DNA of 64,000 nucleotides from Tenacibaculum pelagium (GTDB lineage: Bacteria > Bacteroidota > Bacteroidia > Flavobacteriales > Flavobacteriaceae), in contig NZ_JACGLS010000001.1 of NCBI RefSeq assembly GCF_014062345.1, forward strand, positions 930,001 to 994,000, in the 5' to 3' direction. Below are positions 1 to 8,137 of the stretch, in pieces. Below the pieces are notes generated by a model. The model had not been told where the DNA came from, did no database searches, and saw only the letters and a list, made by a program, of their open reading frames with translations. The stretch's first letter is position 1. Every line of letters starts with the position of its first letter. A program made the position numbers and the translations under genes.

Positions 1-906
1 CACTACAATAAAATCTGCATCATCTTTTTCTTTTAGCAATCCAACATCTAAATTATAATGCTTTACAGGATTTACACATGCTGTTTGTAAGACTTTAAAC
101 ACATCAATTCCCTTAGCCACAGCTCTTTCACATAACTCATTTAAATGTCCTACTAACAAGTCATCTGGATGTTTATCATCTGAACAGAACATCATATTTT
201 CATAATGCTCAGGAAGTAGATCAATTAAGGCTTCGAAGTTCTTTGCTGCACTACCTTCACGAATAATAACTTTCATTCCTTTTTGAAGTTTCTCTAAAGC
301 TTCTTCATAGGTAAAACATTCATGATCGGTATAAATACCTGCAGCAATATATTTGTCTAAATCCTCTCCTCTAACTCCTGGTGCATGACCATCTACAGGT
401 TTATTGTAATGTTTAGCCCACGCAATCTTCTTTAATACTTCTTCATCTTGGTAAATAACACCTGGATAGTTCATCATCTCAGCCAAATACTTAATATCTG
501 GATTCTTCATCATTTTTTTTATATCATCAGAATCAATTACCGCACCTGCACTTTCAAAAGAAGTTGCAGGTACACAAGAAGGGGCTCCAAAATTAAATTT
601 CAACGGAACTTTCTTTCCGTTTTCAATCATAAACTCCACCCCTTTTACTCCTAACACATTCGCTATTTCATGAGGATCTGAAACCGTTGCTATCGTACCG
701 TGCGTTACTGCAATTTTAGCAAATTCTGATGGTACTAACATTGAGCTTTCTATATGAATATGAGCATCTACAAAACCAGGAAGAATATAGTTTTCTAAAG
801 TATGATTAGTTTCTCTAATGGCTTTTATCTTTCCATTTTCAACTTCAACTTCTCCTTTATAGATTCTTTTATTCGCTATATCAACTATATTTCCTTGTAC
901 AATCAT
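1..906 (-). CDS. ade: Adenine deaminase (partial, C-terminus outside window)
   Basis: Amidohydrolase-superfamily enzyme expected to deaminate adenine to hypoxanthine in purine salvage. The reverse strand reads from an ATG at 906 without a stop to the window edge, giving the first 302 residues. Visible family motifs are the metal-binding DAHIHIES near residue 55, then PHEIAN, GHAPG, DHECF and a [10 protein letters not shown] segment, in the order typical of bacterial Ade. The usual protein is about 540 residues, so roughly the last 45% is missing, including the rest of the catalytic core. A TAnnTTTG promoter box lies 22 bases upstream. Assignment to Ade rather than another amidohydrolase rests on remembered family motifs. 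Confidence 0.88.
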   Translation of the reverse strand, partial: MIVQGNIVDIANKRIYKGEVEVENGKIKAIRETNHTLENYILPGFVDAHIHIESSMLVPSEFAKIAVTHGTIATVSDPHEIANVLGVKGVEFMIENGKKVPLKFNFGAPSCVPATSFESAGAVIDSDDIKKMMKNPDIKYLAEMMNYPGVIYQDEEVLKKIAWAKHYNKPVDGHAPGVRGEDLDKYIAAGIYTDHECFTYEEALEKLQKGMKVIIREGSAAKNFEALIDLLPEHYENMMFCSDDKHPDDLLVGHLNELCERAVAKGIDVFKVLQTACVNPVKHYNLDVGLLKEKDDADFIVV

Positions 907-927
907 TATTCACTTTTTATTGGACTA

Positions 928-935
928 CAAAAATA
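928..935 (-). promoter_or_regulatory. Bacteroidota -7 promoter box for ade
   Basis: Reads TATTTTTG on the minus strand, an exact match to the Bacteroidota TAnnTTTG element, 22 bases before the ade start. No clear -33 TTG is seen at the usual spacing. Confidence 0.5.
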
Positions 936-954
936 GGTAGTATTTCTGCATAAA

Positions 955-977
955 AAAAGCATCCTTTCGGATGCTTT
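955..977 (-). terminator. Intrinsic terminator of pckA
   Basis: Hairpin with 10-base arms (AAAAGCATCC and GGATGCTTTT) around a TTTC loop, giving a T tract on the minus strand. It lies just downstream of the pckA stop and before the ade promoter. Confidence 0.8.
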
Positions 978-985
978 TCTATAAT

Positions 986-2596
986 CTATTTTTTTACATT
1001 TGGCGGACCTCCTGCTAAAATCTCAGCGTTTGCATTGTCTGCAAACTGCTCAAAGTTTTTTCTAAATGAATCAGCTAATTTGTGAGCTGTTTTATAATAC
1101 TCTTCATCATTATCCCAAGCTTGACGTTGGCTTAATAATTCTGATGGTACTCCAGGACATTGTCTTGGCTGCGCTAATCCGAATACTGAATGTGTATGGT
1201 AGTTTTTGTAGTTCATTTCACCTAACTCACCATTTATTGCAGCGTTAATCATAGCACGTGTGTACTTTAATTTCATTCTGTGACCAATTCCGTAAGGACC
1301 TGCTGTCCAACCAGTATTTACTAACCAAACATTTACACCAGTTTCTTTCATTTTTTCGCTTAACATTTCTGCATAACGTGTTGGATGTAATGGCATAAAT
1401 GGTGCTCCGAAACAAGCTGAGAAACTTGGTAATGGCTCCGTTACTCCAGCTTCAGTACCTGCAACTTTTGCAGTATAACCTGATATAAAGTGGTATGCTG
1501 CTTGACCAGGTGTTAACCTTGAGATTGGAGGCAATACTCCAAAAGCATCAGCTGTTAAGAAAAATATATTCTTAGGGTTCTTTCCTATTGATGGTGTTTG
1601 AATGTTTTCAATATGATTAATCGGGTAACTTACACGTGTATTTTGTGTAATCGAAGTATCATGAAAGTCAACTTTACCATCAGCATCCATAACAATATTT
1701 TCAAGGATTGCTCCTCTCTTTATTGCTCCGTAAATTTCTGGTTCTTTTTCCTGAGATAAGTCAATTACTTTAGCGTAACATCCTCCTTCAAAATTGAAAA
1801 CTGTGTTTTCAGAAGTCCAACCATGTTCATCGTCTCCAATTAAGCTACGATTTGGATCGGTAGATAAAGTTGTTTTACCTGTACCAGATAAACCGAAGAA
1901 AATAGCAGTATCACCTTCTTTACCAACATTTGCAGAACAGTGCATTGGTAAGGTGTTTTTAAATACTGGTAAAATAAAGTTTAATGCAGAGAAAATTCCT
2001 TTTTTGATTTCACCAGTATAACCTGTTCCACCAATTAAAGCAATCTTTTTTCCGAAGTTCAAAATAGCAAAATTGTGCTGACGTGTTCCATCAACAGCAG
2101 GGTCTGCCATAAAACCTGGTGCGTTAATTACTGTCCATTCTGGAGAAAAACCTTTTAATTCTTCAGCAGTTGGACGTAAAAACATGTTGTAAGCAAACAT
2201 ATTACTCCAAGGGTACTCGTTTACTACTCTAATGTTTAATTTATAGTCTTCGTCTGCACATGCATAGCTATCACGCACAAAAACTTCTTTGTTAGAAAGG
2301 TAATTAGTTACCTTATCATATAATTTGTCAAATTTATCTGAATCGAATGGGATATTGATATCTCCCCACCAAATTTCGTCTTTTGTTATATCGTCTTTAA
2401 CGATAAAACGGTCCATAGGAGAACGTCCTGTAAACTCACCTGTTTTAACAGCTAATGCTCCAAAACTAGTATTCTCTCCCTGTCCTTTTTCAATAGTTAA
2501 GTCGTGTAACTCGTCTGAAGTCAATTGATAACGAATAGTAGCATCCTTAATTCCTAAGTTATCTAACGATATCGTTTTCGTATCAAGATTTGTCAT
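986..2596 (-). CDS. pckA: Phosphoenolpyruvate carboxykinase (ATP)
   Basis: Cytosolic gluconeogenic enzyme converting oxaloacetate and ATP to phosphoenolpyruvate, CO2 and ADP. The 536-residue length fits ATP-dependent PEPCKs. It has the kinase-1a P-loop GLSGTGKTT (lysine at residue 241) followed by the kinase-2 motif GDDEHGW, and the conserved N-terminal TGRSPMDRF. Start is the only ATG before the coding block and is preceded by a TATTTTTG promoter box about 30 bases upstream. It is transcribed alone and ends at its own hairpin terminator. Nothing is truncated or unusual; identification is secure. Confidence 0.97.
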   Translation of the reverse strand: MTNLDTKTISLDNLGIKDATIRYQLTSDELHDLTIEKGQGENTSFGALAVKTGEFTGRSPMDRFIVKDDITKDEIWWGDINIPFDSDKFDKLYDKVTNYLSNKEVFVRDSYACADEDYKLNIRVVNEYPWSNMFAYNMFLRPTAEELKGFSPEWTVINAPGFMADPAVDGTRQHNFAILNFGKKIALIGGTGYTGEIKKGIFSALNFILPVFKNTLPMHCSANVGKEGDTAIFFGLSGTGKTTLSTDPNRSLIGDDEHGWTSENTVFNFEGGCYAKVIDLSQEKEPEIYGAIKRGAILENIVMDADGKVDFHDTSITQNTRVSYPINHIENIQTPSIGKNPKNIFFLTADAFGVLPPISRLTPGQAAYHFISGYTAKVAGTEAGVTEPLPSFSACFGAPFMPLHPTRYAEMLSEKMKETGVNVWLVNTGWTAGPYGIGHRMKLKYTRAMINAAINGELGEMNYKNYHTHSVFGLAQPRQCPGVPSELLSQRQAWDNDEEYYKTAHKLADSFRKNFEQFADNANAEILAGGPPNVKK

Positions 2597-2627
2597 CTTA
2601 AAATTTTTTAGTTGTGTTTATGTTCGA

Positions 2628-2635
2628 CAAAAATA
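2628..2635 (-). promoter_or_regulatory. -7 promoter box for pckA
   Basis: Minus strand reads TATTTTTG, matching TAnnTTTG, 31 bases before the pckA ATG. Confidence 0.5.
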
Positions 2636-2675
2636 GTTCTTTTTGGTTAAACTCATTAGTCAATGAAAAATTTTA

Positions 2676-3062
2676 TCAACTATTATTTTTTAATAACTTT
2701 TTAATGAATTGATAACTCATCAAACCCCAACCTACAATTAACAATACTCCACCTAAAGGTGTTATAAACCAAATTGATTTTGCCGGCATTCCTAATAAGT
2801 ATATTACATAGATCGACCCTGAAAACAATAAAATACCAGCTATTAAAAACCAACTAATACTGTTTTTCTGTTTACCACAAAACTCATTATAGGTATTTAC
2901 AAAAAGCAATAATAGAACATGTAAGAATTGGTATCTTACAGCTGTTTCAAAACTTTGCATTGCCTCTGGAGTTAGCTTCGTTTTTAAAGCATGTGCACCA
3001 AAAGCTCCTAGAATTACAGCTGTTATTCCCAACACAGATGTAATTGTTAAATTTTTATACAT
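2676..3062 (-). CDS. DUF423 small membrane protein
   Basis: A 128-residue integral membrane protein of the DUF423 (YgdD/TMEM256-like) family, whose function is unknown. The N-terminus carries the family-typical GAFGAHALK segment after the first hydrophobic helix, and four hydrophobic segments can be counted, the last two separated by PAKSIWFITPLGG. Length matches the family. It is divergent from the saccharopine-dehydrogenase-like gene, with 80 bases between them. No operon partner is visible on its strand, as pckA lies 79 bases downstream behind its own promoter. Confidence 0.85.
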   Translation of the reverse strand: MYKNLTITSVLGITAVILGAFGAHALKTKLTPEAMQSFETAVRYQFLHVLLLLFVNTYNEFCGKQKNSISWFLIAGILLFSGSIYVIYLLGMPAKSIWFITPLGGVLLIVGWGLMSYQFIKKLLKNNS

Positions 3063-3142
3063 TTATCTAATTTTTGTTTAATTTTAAACTTTTTTAGCGA
3101 TATTGTCGCCTCAAATTTTAGACCACTAAAGTACACTATATA

Positions 3143-4513
3143 ATGAGAAATATATTAATTATTGGAGCCGGTAGATCTAGTTCATCACTTATAAAATACT
3201 TACTAGATAAATCAACAGAAGAAAATTTACATATAACTATTGGTGATATGTCTGTTGAAAATGCAAAAGGAAAAATAAATAATCACAAGAACGCTACAGC
3301 TATTAAATTAGATGTTTTTAATGCTGAACAACGTATTGAAGCTATTAAAAATGCAGATGTTGTTATCTCAATGTTGCCTGCTCGTTTTCATATTGAAGTT
3401 GCTAAAGATTGTGTTAATTATAACAAGCACATGGTAACAGCTTCTTATATTTCTGATGAAATGCAAGCTTTAGACCCTGCTGTAAAAGAAAAAGGGTTAG
3501 TGTTTATGAATGAGATTGGTTTAGATCCAGGTATAGACCATATGAGTGCAATGCAAGTTATTGATAGAATTCATGATCATGGTGCTAAGATGTTATTATT
3601 TGAATCGTTTTGTGGTGGTTTAGTAGCTCCTGAAAGTGATGACAACTTATGGAACTATAAATTTACATGGAACCCAAGAAATGTTGTTTTAGCAGGTCAA
3701 GGTGGTGCCGCTATGTTTAGACAAGAAAACACTTATAAATACATTCCTTATCATAAATTATTTAGAAGAACAGAATTTTTAGATATTGATGGATATGGTA
3801 AATTTGAAGCCTATGCCAACAGAGATTCTTTAAAATACACTAGTGTTTATGGATTAGAAGATATTCCTACAATGTATAGAGGTACTATTAGAAAAGTTGG
3901 TTTTTCTAGAGCTTGGAATACCTTTGTTCAATTAGGTATGACTGATGACACCTATACAATTGAAGACTCTGAAAACATGAGTTACCGTGATTTCACTAAT
4001 CTTTTCTTAGCATATTCTCCTACCGATTCTGTAGAGTTAAAATTTAGGTCTTACTTAAAAATAGATCAAGATGATGTAATGTGGGATAAGTTTTTAGAAT
4101 TAGACATTTTTAATCCAACTAAAAAAGTTGAATTGAAAAATGCTACTCCTGCTCAAATATTACAAAAAATATTGTCTGAAAAATGGACTTTACAAGCTGC
4201 TGATAAAGATATGATTGTAATGCAACATAAATTTGGATATCAGTATAAAGAAGAAAAGCGCCAAATAGAAAGTAGTATGGTTATTAAAGGTGATGATCAA
4301 ACTTTTACAGCTATGGCAAAAACTGTTGGTTTACCTGTAGCCATGGCAGCATTGAAAATTTTAAATGGAGAAATTAAAACTCCTGGAGTTCAATTACCAA
4401 TTACCAAAGAAGTATACGAACCAATTTTAAAAGAATTAGAAGAGTACGGAATTACTTTTGTTGAGAAAAAAGTTCCGTATTTAGGTTATAATCCCGAAAG
4501 TGTAAAAGGATAA
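3143..4513 (+). CDS. Saccharopine dehydrogenase-like oxidoreductase
   Basis: A 456-residue NAD(P)-dependent enzyme of the saccharopine dehydrogenase/LYS9 type. The N-terminal Rossmann fold begins at once (GAGRSSSS at residues 7-14), and the central part has the family's NEIGLDPGIDH segment around residue 130. In yeast, Lys9 makes saccharopine from glutamate and aminoadipate semialdehyde. In Flavobacteriia this protein may instead act in lysine degradation, which the sequence alone cannot decide. It is monocistronic, with a strong hairpin terminator 20 bases after the stop. No second lysine-pathway gene is adjacent. Confidence 0.85.
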   Translation: MRNILIIGAGRSSSSLIKYLLDKSTEENLHITIGDMSVENAKGKINNHKNATAIKLDVFNAEQRIEAIKNADVVISMLPARFHIEVAKDCVNYNKHMVTASYISDEMQALDPAVKEKGLVFMNEIGLDPGIDHMSAMQVIDRIHDHGAKMLLFESFCGGLVAPESDDNLWNYKFTWNPRNVVLAGQGGAAMFRQENTYKYIPYHKLFRRTEFLDIDGYGKFEAYANRDSLKYTSVYGLEDIPTMYRGTIRKVGFSRAWNTFVQLGMTDDTYTIEDSENMSYRDFTNLFLAYSPTDSVELKFRSYLKIDQDDVMWDKFLELDIFNPTKKVELKNATPAQILQKILSEKWTLQAADKDMIVMQHKFGYQYKEEKRQIESSMVIKGDDQTFTAMAKTVGLPVAMAALKILNGEIKTPGVQLPITKEVYEPILKELEEYGITFVEKKVPYLGYNPESVKG

Positions 4514-4530
4514 TTAAATAAAAATTAATA

Positions 4531-4557
4531 AAAAAGGCATCGGTTGATGCCTTTTTT
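4531..4557 (+). terminator. Intrinsic terminator after saccharopine dehydrogenase-like gene
   Basis: Arms AAAAAGGCATC and GATGCCTTTTT around a short GGTT loop, with the T run continuing downstream. Confidence 0.85.
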
Positions 4558-4688
4558 ATTACCATTAACTTTCATAATTTAAAAACAAATTCAAAAGTCT
4601 CTATTCTTATTTTTTCTATTAATTTTACGCTCGCTAAAAACAATTGATTTAAAACAAAATAGCAAATCAAAAAACGATAAAATACACA

Positions 4689-5534
4689 ATGAAAAAATCG
4701 ATCTTTTTAAAACTTATTTTATGTTTCTTATTTTTTCAGTCAAGCATTAATATTGCTCAGGAGAAAATTAAAACTCCATATGGAAACAATATAGAAGTAG
4801 GAAAATATATTAAAATAAACGGAACTAAACTTTACTACGAAGAATATGGAACTGGAGAACCTTTATTAATAATTCATAGCTGTGGCACTGATATTAAAGC
4901 TATGGAATATCAAATTGATTTTTTTAAAAATAACTATAGAGTTATTGCTGTTGATAGTAGAGGACAAGGAAAATCTACATTAAACACCAAAAAATTAACC
5001 TACGATCTAATGGCTAAAGACTTAGAGGAGCTTGTAAAGCATTTAAAACTAGATTCAATTAATATTCTTGGTTGGAGTGATGGTGGAATAATTGCCTTAA
5101 AAATGGGAATTAACAACAATGTTTCTGTTAAAAAAATTATTACAATGGGAGCTAATCTAAGACCAGACACAACTGCTGTGAATTTGTGGGCTCGTAAACA
5201 AGTTGTAGAAATGCATAAAAAAACCTTAACAATGATTATGAAAGGTGATACTTCTAAAGACTGGAAAAAAGAATTACAGTTAGATGAACTTCTTTTAAAC
5301 CAACCTAACATTAGTCATGTAGAGTTGCAAAAAATTAAAGCGTCTACTTTAATTATGATCGGTGATAGAGATATTATTAAAAACGAGCATGCTGTAGAAA
5401 TATACAACAACATTCCTAAAGCGCAGCTTTGTATCATGCCAGGAAGAAATCATGGAGCTCCTCGTAATGATTCAAAAATATTTAATGAAATAGCCAACAC
5501 TTTTTACTCAAACACTTACGATTACACCAAATAA
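4689..5534 (+). CDS. Secreted alpha/beta hydrolase
   Basis: A 281-residue alpha/beta-fold hydrolase with an N-terminal signal peptide (lysines then a hydrophobic stretch ending near NIAQ, about residue 23), so it should act outside the cytoplasm. The nucleophile elbow is GWSDGG with Ser130, the acid is probably Asp228 in GDRD and the catalytic His is His255 in GRNHG. An HS(C)G oxyanion-region motif lies near residue 64. The family covers esterases, lipases, C-C hydrolases and peptidases, so the substrate cannot be named. It stands alone and converges on trmN6 through a shared hairpin. Confidence 0.8.
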   Translation: MKKSIFLKLILCFLFFQSSINIAQEKIKTPYGNNIEVGKYIKINGTKLYYEEYGTGEPLLIIHSCGTDIKAMEYQIDFFKNNYRVIAVDSRGQGKSTLNTKKLTYDLMAKDLEELVKHLKLDSINILGWSDGGIIALKMGINNNVSVKKIITMGANLRPDTTAVNLWARKQVVEMHKKTLTMIMKGDTSKDWKKELQLDELLLNQPNISHVELQKIKASTLIMIGDRDIIKNEHAVEIYNNIPKAQLCIMPGRNHGAPRNDSKIFNEIANTFYSNTYDYTK

Positions 5535-5571
5535 AAAGACTTTTAATTTACATTTTAAAATAAAAGTCTTT
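5535..5571. terminator. Bidirectional terminator between converging genes
   Basis: A perfect 11-base inverted repeat (AAAGACTTTTA at 5535-5545 and its complement at 5561-5571). The right arm lies inside the last codons of trmN6, so one hairpin can serve both the hydrolase and trmN6. Confidence 0.65.
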
Positions 5572-6267
5572 CGTAAGATTAATATAGGCATCAGTATACT
5601 GGTGCCTCTCTTTTTCTATAACTAGCTCTTCTTCTTTTAACTCTTTCTTTTCAAAAGAAAAACTTAACAGACTTCTTTTAATATCTGAAGTTTCATTTCC
5701 ACGTACTCTACATACTTTTTTTGGGAACAAACCTTGCTTCTTTGCCAATTCTATAAAACTAGCTTCTTCTTTAAAAGGAATAACTACCGAAAACAATCCT
5801 CTATCTGATAATATTTTAGAAACACCAGAAAGTAAATCATTAAAAGCGAGTGAAGAGGTAAAACGCGCTTTATTTCTAGCATCGTTTTTAGTTTCAAAAT
5901 CATCGGTGTAAAATGGAGGATTCGATACGATTACATCGTACTGTTCCTCTTCTTCTGCCATTTCATCAGCAAATTCGTTAAAAGATGTATTATAACAAAA
6001 TAAGCGATCTCCCCAATCAGACTGCTCGAAATTTTCTACCGTTTGTTCGTAAGCGTTTTCATCAATTTCAACCGCATCAATCGTCATTACATCACTACGT
6101 TGCGCCAACATTAACGAAATAACTCCAGTGCCAGAACCGATATCTAAAATTGCATCTGGAAATTCACCTAAATCGCACCAAGCACCTAACAAAACTCCGT
6201 CGGTACCAACCTTCATCGCTGTTTTATCTTGATGCACCGTAAATTCTTTAAATTTAAATGGTTTCAT
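5548..6267 (-). CDS. trmN6: tRNA1(Val) (adenine37-N6)-methyltransferase
   Basis: SAM-dependent methyltransferase of the YfiC/TrmN6 type, expected to make N6-methyladenosine at position 37 of valine tRNA. It has the Rossmann motif I DIGSGTGVISLML near residue 42 and the catalytic NPPFY motif at residues 116-120 that marks N6-adenine methyltransferases. The 239-residue length is typical. The start codon directly abuts the stop of the 43-residue microprotein upstream, and mnmD lies a few bases further, so the three are likely co-transcribed. Confidence 0.9.
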   Translation of the reverse strand: MKPFKFKEFTVHQDKTAMKVGTDGVLLGAWCDLGEFPDAILDIGSGTGVISLMLAQRSDVMTIDAVEIDENAYEQTVENFEQSDWGDRLFCYNTSFNEFADEMAEEEEQYDVIVSNPPFYTDDFETKNDARNKARFTSSLAFNDLLSGVSKILSDRGLFSVVIPFKEEASFIELAKKQGLFPKKVCRVRGNETSDIKRSLLSFSFEKKELKEEELVIEKERHQYTDAYINLTKDFYFKM

Positions 6268-6399
6268 TTAAAAATATCTTCCTATTATTTTATCTGCATT
6301 AAAAAATAAATACAATACCAATGCTAATAAGATTACTAAAAACAATCCTTTTTTAGGTTTTGCTTTTCTCTGTTTACCAAAACGTCTTTTAAACTCCAT
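6268..6399 (-). CDS. Small basic single-pass membrane protein (43 aa)
   Basis: A short reading frame between mnmD and trmN6. It starts with MEFKRRFGKQRKAKPKKG, a strongly basic stretch, then one hydrophobic helix (LFLVILLALVLYLFF) and a short tail. Its ATG lies 11 bases after the mnmD stop and its TAA is immediately followed by the trmN6 ATG. This tight packing, together with the clear basic-then-hydrophobic layout, argues that it is translated. No function is known to me. The topology is probably a single-pass inner-membrane protein with a positive cytoplasmic N-terminus. Confidence 0.65.
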   Translation of the reverse strand: MEFKRRFGKQRKAKPKKGLFLVILLALVLYLFFNADKIIGRYF

Positions 6400-6410
6400 T
6401 TTTATTTTAT

Positions 6411-7064
6411 TTATATTTTTGTTGCTCTTAACATATGCCATTTACCTAAAGGACCTGGCAAACGTTTTAATGAAAATCCCGCTGCTCTTATCGCTCTTTT
6501 TACATTTCCTTTTGATGCATAAGTAACTAAAACTCCTTTTGATTTTAACGCAGCATACATTTTATCGAAAATTTCTTTCGTCCACAAATCTGGTTGCTTT
6601 TCTGGACCAAAAGCATCGAAATAAATTAAATCGTATTTATTTACATCATCTATTTCAGAAAAGAACTTTTGTTGTTTTGTTAAAGAAAACTTATCAGAAA
6701 CAACATGCTTTTCTTCACAACTACAACTATGAATCTTTTTAAAGATCTCCTCTTTATTTTCAGCTTTTAATTCGCTAACATAGTTCATACCAACAACCTC
6801 TTCTGCTTTTACAGGGTAAGCTTCCACTCCAACATAATCGATTACCTTCTCACTCTCTAAATAAGTTATAAAACAGTTTAAACCGGTACCAAAACCAATT
6901 TCTAAAATCGAAATCTTTTCTTTATCAATTGCCTTCAATCCGTTATTAATATACACATGATAAGCTTCTTGAATAGCACCATGTTTGGAATGATATTGCT
7001 CATTCCAATCAGGTAAATGAATGGTTGTTGAACCATCTGAAGTTATTATTATTTCTCTTTTCAA
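6411..7064 (-). CDS. mnmD: tRNA 5-methylaminomethyl-2-thiouridine methyltransferase MnmD
   Basis: A 217-residue SAM-dependent methyltransferase matching the MnmD/DUF752 family, which completes the wobble-uridine modification mnm5s2U34. Visible features are the SAM-binding ILEIGFGTGLNC segment near residue 51 and the family signature YFDAFGPEKQPDLW around residue 146. It is the stand-alone methyltransferase half of the Escherichia coli MnmC, as is usual outside Proteobacteria. The upstream lipoprotein gene ends a single base before its start, so the lipoprotein pair and the tRNA-modification genes probably share a transcript. Confidence 0.88.
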   Translation of the reverse strand: MKREIIITSDGSTTIHLPDWNEQYHSKHGAIQEAYHVYINNGLKAIDKEKISILEIGFGTGLNCFITYLESEKVIDYVGVEAYPVKAEEVVGMNYVSELKAENKEEIFKKIHSCSCEEKHVVSDKFSLTKQQKFFSEIDDVNKYDLIYFDAFGPEKQPDLWTKEIFDKMYAALKSKGVLVTYASKGNVKRAIRAAGFSLKRLPGPLGKWHMLRATKI

Positions 7065-7065
7065 T

Positions 7066-7509
7066 CTAAGGAATTAATAATTTTTCAATTCTTGGAATCG
7101 GACCAGTACATCTATCCTTATGACAGGCTATACATGCTTGAACTACTTTATTAAACTGATCTTTTCTATCAACCTTTTCAATAGTAAAAATACCTTTTTG
7201 CATTTCTATAAAATGGTTTGCAAAAGTTGGATATGTAGCATCAAAATCAGAGCTATCAGTAAATTTTGCTGTATGAATTTCTAAGAAGGCTTTGTTAAAA
7301 TCACCGATAGAATCGCCAGTAATAATACTTTCTCTTAACTTTTTATTTTCCGATAACATTGCACGCATTAACTCAGCCATTTCAGAAGTTTTATACATCT
7401 GAAAGTTTAACGGAATTTTACTAACAATTTTAATCTGCTTCTTCTCTTCTTTAGATTGACAACCAATAATTAAAAGAAAAAGGCTAAAAACTAAAAAACT
7501 ATTTCTCAT
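7066..7509 (-). CDS. Cytochrome c-like lipoprotein
   Basis: A 147-residue protein with a lipoprotein signal (hydrophobic stretch ending LIIGCQS, lipid on Cys17) and one heme c-binding motif, CIACH, near residue 127. A methionine-rich segment (MYKTSEMAELMRAML) sits before it. The heme motif lies near the C-terminus, as in cytochrome c'-like and related single-heme proteins, and a downstream distal ligand is not obvious. Its start overlaps the end of the DUF4920 gene by 11 bases, so the two are translationally coupled. The redox partner is unknown. Confidence 0.75.
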   Translation of the reverse strand: MRNSFLVFSLFLLIIGCQSKEEKKQIKIVSKIPLNFQMYKTSEMAELMRAMLSENKKLRESIITGDSIGDFNKAFLEIHTAKFTDSSDFDATYPTFANHFIEMQKGIFTIEKVDRKDQFNKVVQACIACHKDRCTGPIPRIEKLLIP

Positions 7510-8023
7510 CTGCTTTAGCTTCTAACAAAACACCATCAGCTAAGAAAGAATATATAACTTTTGGCTCAGTAATTTTTGCAATTTCTTCTTCAGGTTTACC
7601 TGCATCTTTAGCATAATGCTGTAATTCTTTTACTGAAGTTTCATTTTTAAAAGCTTTTCCGTTTAAAATTACTTCACTACCAGCTGAATTAAAAGGCATG
7701 AAAAAAGCATAATCTTTAAACTTTACAAAAGATTGTTTACCATCATTTAAAGGTACTTTAATCCAACAACCTTTTTTCTGACAAACCTCATCTATCTTAG
7801 TTGAAAATTTAACGCTAATAGTATCACCAACTACCAAGTTTTCAAACTTTTTTGCCATTTCTTCATTTGATACTGCTCCTTCATTTGATATTTTTTCTCC
7901 GAAAGAAACAAATTCAACTGCCTTTTTTTCTGCTTTATTTACATCCTCTTTTTTATCTGTTTTACATGCCGTTGAAAATAACACTAAAAGCATCATAGAA
8001 AAAACTATCTTTTTCATTATCAA
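7499..8023 (-). CDS. DUF4920 lipoprotein
   Basis: A 174-residue lipoprotein (signal peptide ending STACKTD) whose mature part matches DUF4920. Visible family features are FGEKIS, the CQKKGCW segment with two cysteines, VKFKDYAFFMPF, and LQHYAKDAGKPEEEI. The family is common in Bacteroidota and is of unknown function; the paired cysteines and HYA motif suggest metal or redox chemistry, which is inference. The annotated frame begins MIMKK; the second ATG is an equally good start. A TATCTTTG promoter box lies 22 bases upstream. Confidence 0.85.
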   Translation of the reverse strand: MIMKKIVFSMMLLVLFSTACKTDKKEDVNKAEKKAVEFVSFGEKISNEGAVSNEEMAKKFENLVVGDTISVKFSTKIDEVCQKKGCWIKVPLNDGKQSFVKFKDYAFFMPFNSAGSEVILNGKAFKNETSVKELQHYAKDAGKPEEEIAKITEPKVIYSFLADGVLLEAKADEK

Positions 8024-8044
8024 ATATTTAAAATTAGTATTCTA

Positions 8045-8052
8045 CAAAGATA
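8045..8052 (-). promoter_or_regulatory. -7 promoter box for the DUF4920 operon
   Basis: Minus strand reads TATCTTTG, matching TAnnTTTG, 21 bases before the ATG and in the divergent spacer shared with ilvE. Confidence 0.5.
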
Positions 8053-8137
8053 ATTATTATTACGAAAGTCAAGCTTCTTAAGCTCGTAAATATCAAGCTA
8101 GTTTCGTATCTTCGTAGCACTTCTAAAAGGGGAAAAT

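Noticed and set aside
448..654. A short plus-strand frame of 68 residues.
   Set aside because: It lies opposite the adenine deaminase coding sequence and has no protein-like features.
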